NCBI GenBank assembly: GCA_003157575.1
Contig: PMKA01000149.1
Coordinates: 1 to 7,487 of the forward strand
Direction of reading: 5' to 3'
From: Opitutia bacterium
Lineage (GTDB): Bacteria > Verrucomicrobiota > Verrucomicrobiia > Opitutales > Opitutaceae
Length of the DNA: 7,487 nt
Below, in pieces: positions 5,646-7,487 of this stretch (positions within the stretch are counted from its first letter, which is position 1; each line of letters begins with the position of its first letter). The position numbers were made by a program, and so were the translations under genes. Under the pieces are notes generated by a model that had not been told where the DNA came from, searched no databases, and saw only the letters and a list, made by a program, of their open reading frames with translations.

Positions 5646-6479
5646 ATGCCTTTCACTCCCACCGAGACCCGCGCACTCCTCGAACGCCTTGGACACAGGC
5701 CCAAACGGTTTCTCGGGCAGAATTTCCTTGTCGACGGCAACATCGTCCGGAAATCACTCGCGCTGGGCGGGGTGTCGGCGGGCGACGTTGTGGTGGAGAT
5801 CGGTCCGGGACTCGGCACGCTCACCGGCGCTCTCCTCGATGCAGGCGCCGAGGTCTGGGCCGTTGAGAAAGACCACACATTGCACGGACACATGGCCTCG
5901 GCGCTGCAGCCCCAGTTTTCGGACCGGCTGCATTTGATGGAGGGTGACGCGATCGAATGGCCGCTGGCCGGTCTCCCTGCGGCGCGCGCGGCGGCTGGTT
6001 TCAAAATCATCGCCAACCTCCCTTACGCCATCTCCACACCCTGGATGGATGCCGTGCTTTCCGGTCCGGCGCCTGAGCGGATGGTCCTGATGCTACAGCA
6101 GGAAGCGGCGGATCGCTACACCGCCTGTCCGGGCACCAGGAGCTACGGAGCTATTTCGATCTTCCTGCAATCAGCTTACGGCTTTACCCCGGGCCATCGC
6201 GTGGCGGCGTCCTGTTTCTACCCGCGTCCCGACGTCGACTCCTGTCTGCAGGTCTTCGAACGCAAGACGGAGCCCTTCTGCTTCAGCCAGGATGGAAGAT
6301 CGCTCATCCGGTGTTGTTTCCAGCAGCGTCGCAAACAACTCGGTTCATTCCTGCGCCTCCACCTGCCGCCGGATTCCGGCGCCGCATGGCTGGCCGAACT
6401 GAAAGATGCCGGTTTCGGCTCGCAAACAAGGGCCGAACAGATTCCCGTGGCACTCTGGCAGAAACTTAAGGTCAGATAG
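5646..6479 (+). CDS. rsmA: 16S rRNA dimethyladenosine transferase RsmA (KsgA)
   Basis: A 277-residue SAM-dependent methyltransferase that dimethylates two adjacent adenines in the 3'-terminal helix of 16S rRNA during late 30S assembly (A1518 and A1519 in E. coli). The N-terminus has the family hallmark KRFLGQNFL (20-28). The SAM site is EIGPGLGTLT (51-60), with the acidic residue of VEKD at E74 and GD at 100-101. The catalytic NLPY motif is at 124-127, followed by AIST. FYPRPDVDS (191-199) and the small C-terminal helical domain with QQRRKQL (226-232) complete the protein. Length is normal for KsgA. Loss of this enzyme gives kasugamycin resistance in other bacteria. The start codon at 5646 gives the expected short leader before KRFLGQNFL; upstream sequence is not a strong ribosome binding site. 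It lies 26 bases after trpC on the same strand. Confidence 0.95.
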   Translation: MPFTPTETRALLERLGHRPKRFLGQNFLVDGNIVRKSLALGGVSAGDVVVEIGPGLGTLTGALLDAGAEVWAVEKDHTLHGHMASALQPQFSDRLHLMEGDAIEWPLAGLPAARAAAGFKIIANLPYAISTPWMDAVLSGPAPERMVLMLQQEAADRYTACPGTRSYGAISIFLQSAYGFTPGHRVAASCFYPRPDVDSCLQVFERKTEPFCFSQDGRSLIRCCFQQRRKQLGSFLRLHLPPDSGAAWLAELKDAGFGSQTRAEQIPVALWQKLKVR

Positions 6480-6506
6480 AACCGCGTCCTCTTGTGGTAT
6501 CGTGAC

Positions 6507-6534
6507 TTGAAATTGCGACGCTTTCCCCTGTAAT
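6507..6534 (+). promoter_or_regulatory. Sigma-70-type promoter candidate of the unknown secreted-protein gene
   Basis: TTGAAA (6507-6512) and TGTAAT (6529-6534) are separated by 16 bases; each hexamer matches the consensus in five of six positions. Transcription would begin around 6541, only about six bases before the ATG at 6547, which would make the transcript nearly leaderless. That agrees with the absence of a Shine-Dalgarno sequence there. Confidence 0.45.
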
Positions 6535-6546
6535 CCGGTTTGCTCC

Positions 6547-7263
6547 ATGAAATACGCTGCCGCTCTAGTCCTGCTCGCTTTTTGCGGGTCCCTCTCTCCG
6601 ATGTCTGCGCAGATGGCTTCGCAATCCGGCGATGTGCCGGACGCGAGTCAAGCCCTGCCCCAACAAACCTATGGGATCATCGACGGCGATTCCTACATTT
6701 CCCCGCACGGTATCTACCGGATGAAGATTCCCGTCCTGCCCCAACTGGGCGGTGATGTTTCAGACTCTCCGAACGTCGTCACCTTCGCCGACGATTTCAG
6801 CACCCGCATCACCGTCGCCGCGTTCCCCCTCACCCCGGAGTTGAAGGCCGATTTCGAAAAGCGCGGCGCCAAGGATTTTCTCGTCTCTTTCTTCACCAAG
6901 TTCATCATGCCCGACCTTATCGCCCGCGCCCCAAAGGCGCAAATCGAGCAAAACGCCTCTTTTCTCCCGAAATGCCAGGGGGGCTCGATGTTGATCTTCA
7001 CCCTGCTTCCGGGCGGATCCTACTTCGATCAGCGGGTCATGATTTTCAACCGGCCAGGGTCGGCGGTGGCGAAACGCGGCAATCTCTGCTTCGTGAAGAA
7101 CGACTTTGTTTTCTTCATAAGCAGCGAATTGGCTGAACGCGTGCTTGAAAAATCGACGTATAAAAAGACCCCTGAGGAAGAAAATGCGATTCTGCGCCAG
7201 CGGTTGCAGAACCTTGCGACGACGATGCAGTTTTCCGAGACGCTTCCCCCGGCAAAGCACTGA
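6547..7263 (+). CDS. Secreted protein of unknown function
   Basis: A 238-residue protein I do not recognise. Residues 1-21 are a good Sec signal (K2, hydrophobic core, then SPMSA) with a probable cut before Q22. The only Cys in that region follows LAF, which is not a lipobox, so I do not expect a lipoprotein. After a low-complexity linker (22-40) comes a compact-looking domain: SYISPHGIYRMKIP (49-62), NVVTFADDFSTRITVAAFPL (76-95), a mixed helical stretch, then alternating hydrophobic strands (SMLIFTLLPGGSYFDQRVMI, 147-166; LCFVKNDFVFFIS, 180-192). A charged helix (PEEENAILRQRLQNLATTMQ, 209-228) ends it. C143 and C181 of the mature form could form a disulphide. There is no transmembrane anchor and no enzyme motif. 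It is preceded by its own promoter candidate and overlaps the next gene by one base (TGATG), implying coupled translation with the acetyltransferase. The ATG at 6547 is the natural start because the signal peptide begins there. Confidence 0.8.
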   Translation: MKYAAALVLLAFCGSLSPMSAQMASQSGDVPDASQALPQQTYGIIDGDSYISPHGIYRMKIPVLPQLGGDVSDSPNVVTFADDFSTRITVAAFPLTPELKADFEKRGAKDFLVSFFTKFIMPDLIARAPKAQIEQNASFLPKCQGGSMLIFTLLPGGSYFDQRVMIFNRPGSAVAKRGNLCFVKNDFVFFISSELAERVLEKSTYKKTPEEENAILRQRLQNLATTMQFSETLPPAKH

Positions 7264-7487
7264 TGCATCTGCGCGACGCGATCGAAGCGGACCTGCCCGC
7301 GATCGTCGCCATCTATAACGCCACCATCCCCGGTGGCATGGTGACCGCAGATACAGCTCCGGTAAGTGTTGCCAGCCGCCTGCCGTGGTTTCGGGCGCAC
7401 AACCCGGACCGGCGGCCGTTCTGGGTCGCCGAGGCTGACGACGACTCTGTCTGCGCATGGTTGAGCTTCAGCGATTTTCATCCCCGG
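7263..7487 (+). CDS. GNAT N-acetyltransferase, phosphinothricin acetyltransferase-like, 5' part
   Basis: The first 75 codons of a gene cut by the right edge. The protein reads MHLRDAIEADLPAIVAIYNA at the start, the typical beta1-alpha1 opening of GNAT enzymes of the Pat/Bar/MnaT group (COG1247 type). TIPGGMVTADTAPVSVASR (21-39), WFRAHNPDRRPFWVAE (42-57) and CAWLSFSDFHPR at the edge match the conserved course of that group. The acetyl-CoA loop (Q/RxxGxG/A) would come later and is not visible. Relatives acetylate the amino group of phosphinothricin, methionine sulfone/sulfoximine or other amino-acid-like substrates; the actual substrate here cannot be told. The ATG overlaps the TGA of the previous gene by one base, so it has no separate leader and is probably translated by coupling. 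Confidence 0.85.
   Translation, partial: MHLRDAIEADLPAIVAIYNATIPGGMVTADTAPVSVASRLPWFRAHNPDRRPFWVAEADDDSVCAWLSFSDFHPR

Noticed and set aside
6579..6590. Lipoprotein signal at the only Cys of the unknown protein's leader
   Set aside because: The residues before it are LAF, and Phe at the -1 position does not fit a lipobox. A signal peptidase I site (SPMSA before Q) lies a few residues on.

Overview
The window is a GC-rich stretch of ordinary-looking bacterial chromosome with seven complete or nearly complete gene models, two of them cut by the window edges, plus one gene-poor accessory strip. The organism is probably Gram-negative, because one peptidase and one unknown protein carry Sec-type signal peptides. 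Most starts lack a clear Shine-Dalgarno sequence, and a translational GTPase of the EF-G2 type is present. I lean towards Verrucomicrobiota (Opitutales-like) or a similar high-GC phylum. That is an impression from gene style, not a demonstrated assignment.

Layout, left to right. (1) The 5' end of an EF-G-like GTPase gene on the minus strand (1-370), divergent from (2) a secreted M3-family oligoendopeptidase F (549-2423, plus). The 178-base divergent spacer holds a 12-base perfect palindrome. (3) A likely rho-independent terminator (2461-2490), then a roughly 640-base gene-free strip. Its centre (2710-2909) holds five to six direct copies of the short repeat TGGGGACAGGCTCC, the first set up as a hairpin. 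It looks like a REP-type or RAYT-associated repeat cluster and is the least explained part of the window. (4) A minus-strand pair, mazG then xerC, 29 bases apart (nucleotide pyrophosphohydrolase and dimer-resolution recombinase). (5) A short divergent spacer with a degenerate CGCAAAG-rich inverted repeat. (6) A plus-strand pair, trpC then rsmA, 26 bases apart (tryptophan synthesis and 16S rRNA dimethylation). (7) A small secreted protein of unknown function with its own near-leaderless promoter candidate, translationally coupled through TGATG to (8) the start of a GNAT acetyltransferase of the phosphinothricin-acetyltransferase type, which runs off the right edge.

The genes are mainly housekeeping: translation and rRNA modification, chromosome segregation, nucleotide hygiene, amino-acid synthesis and peptide turnover. 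They do not form one pathway, and I see no defence island, prophage, secretion system or biosynthetic cluster. The features most worth follow-up are the repeat cluster, the unknown secreted protein coupled to the acetyltransferase, and the unlinked trpC beside rsmA.
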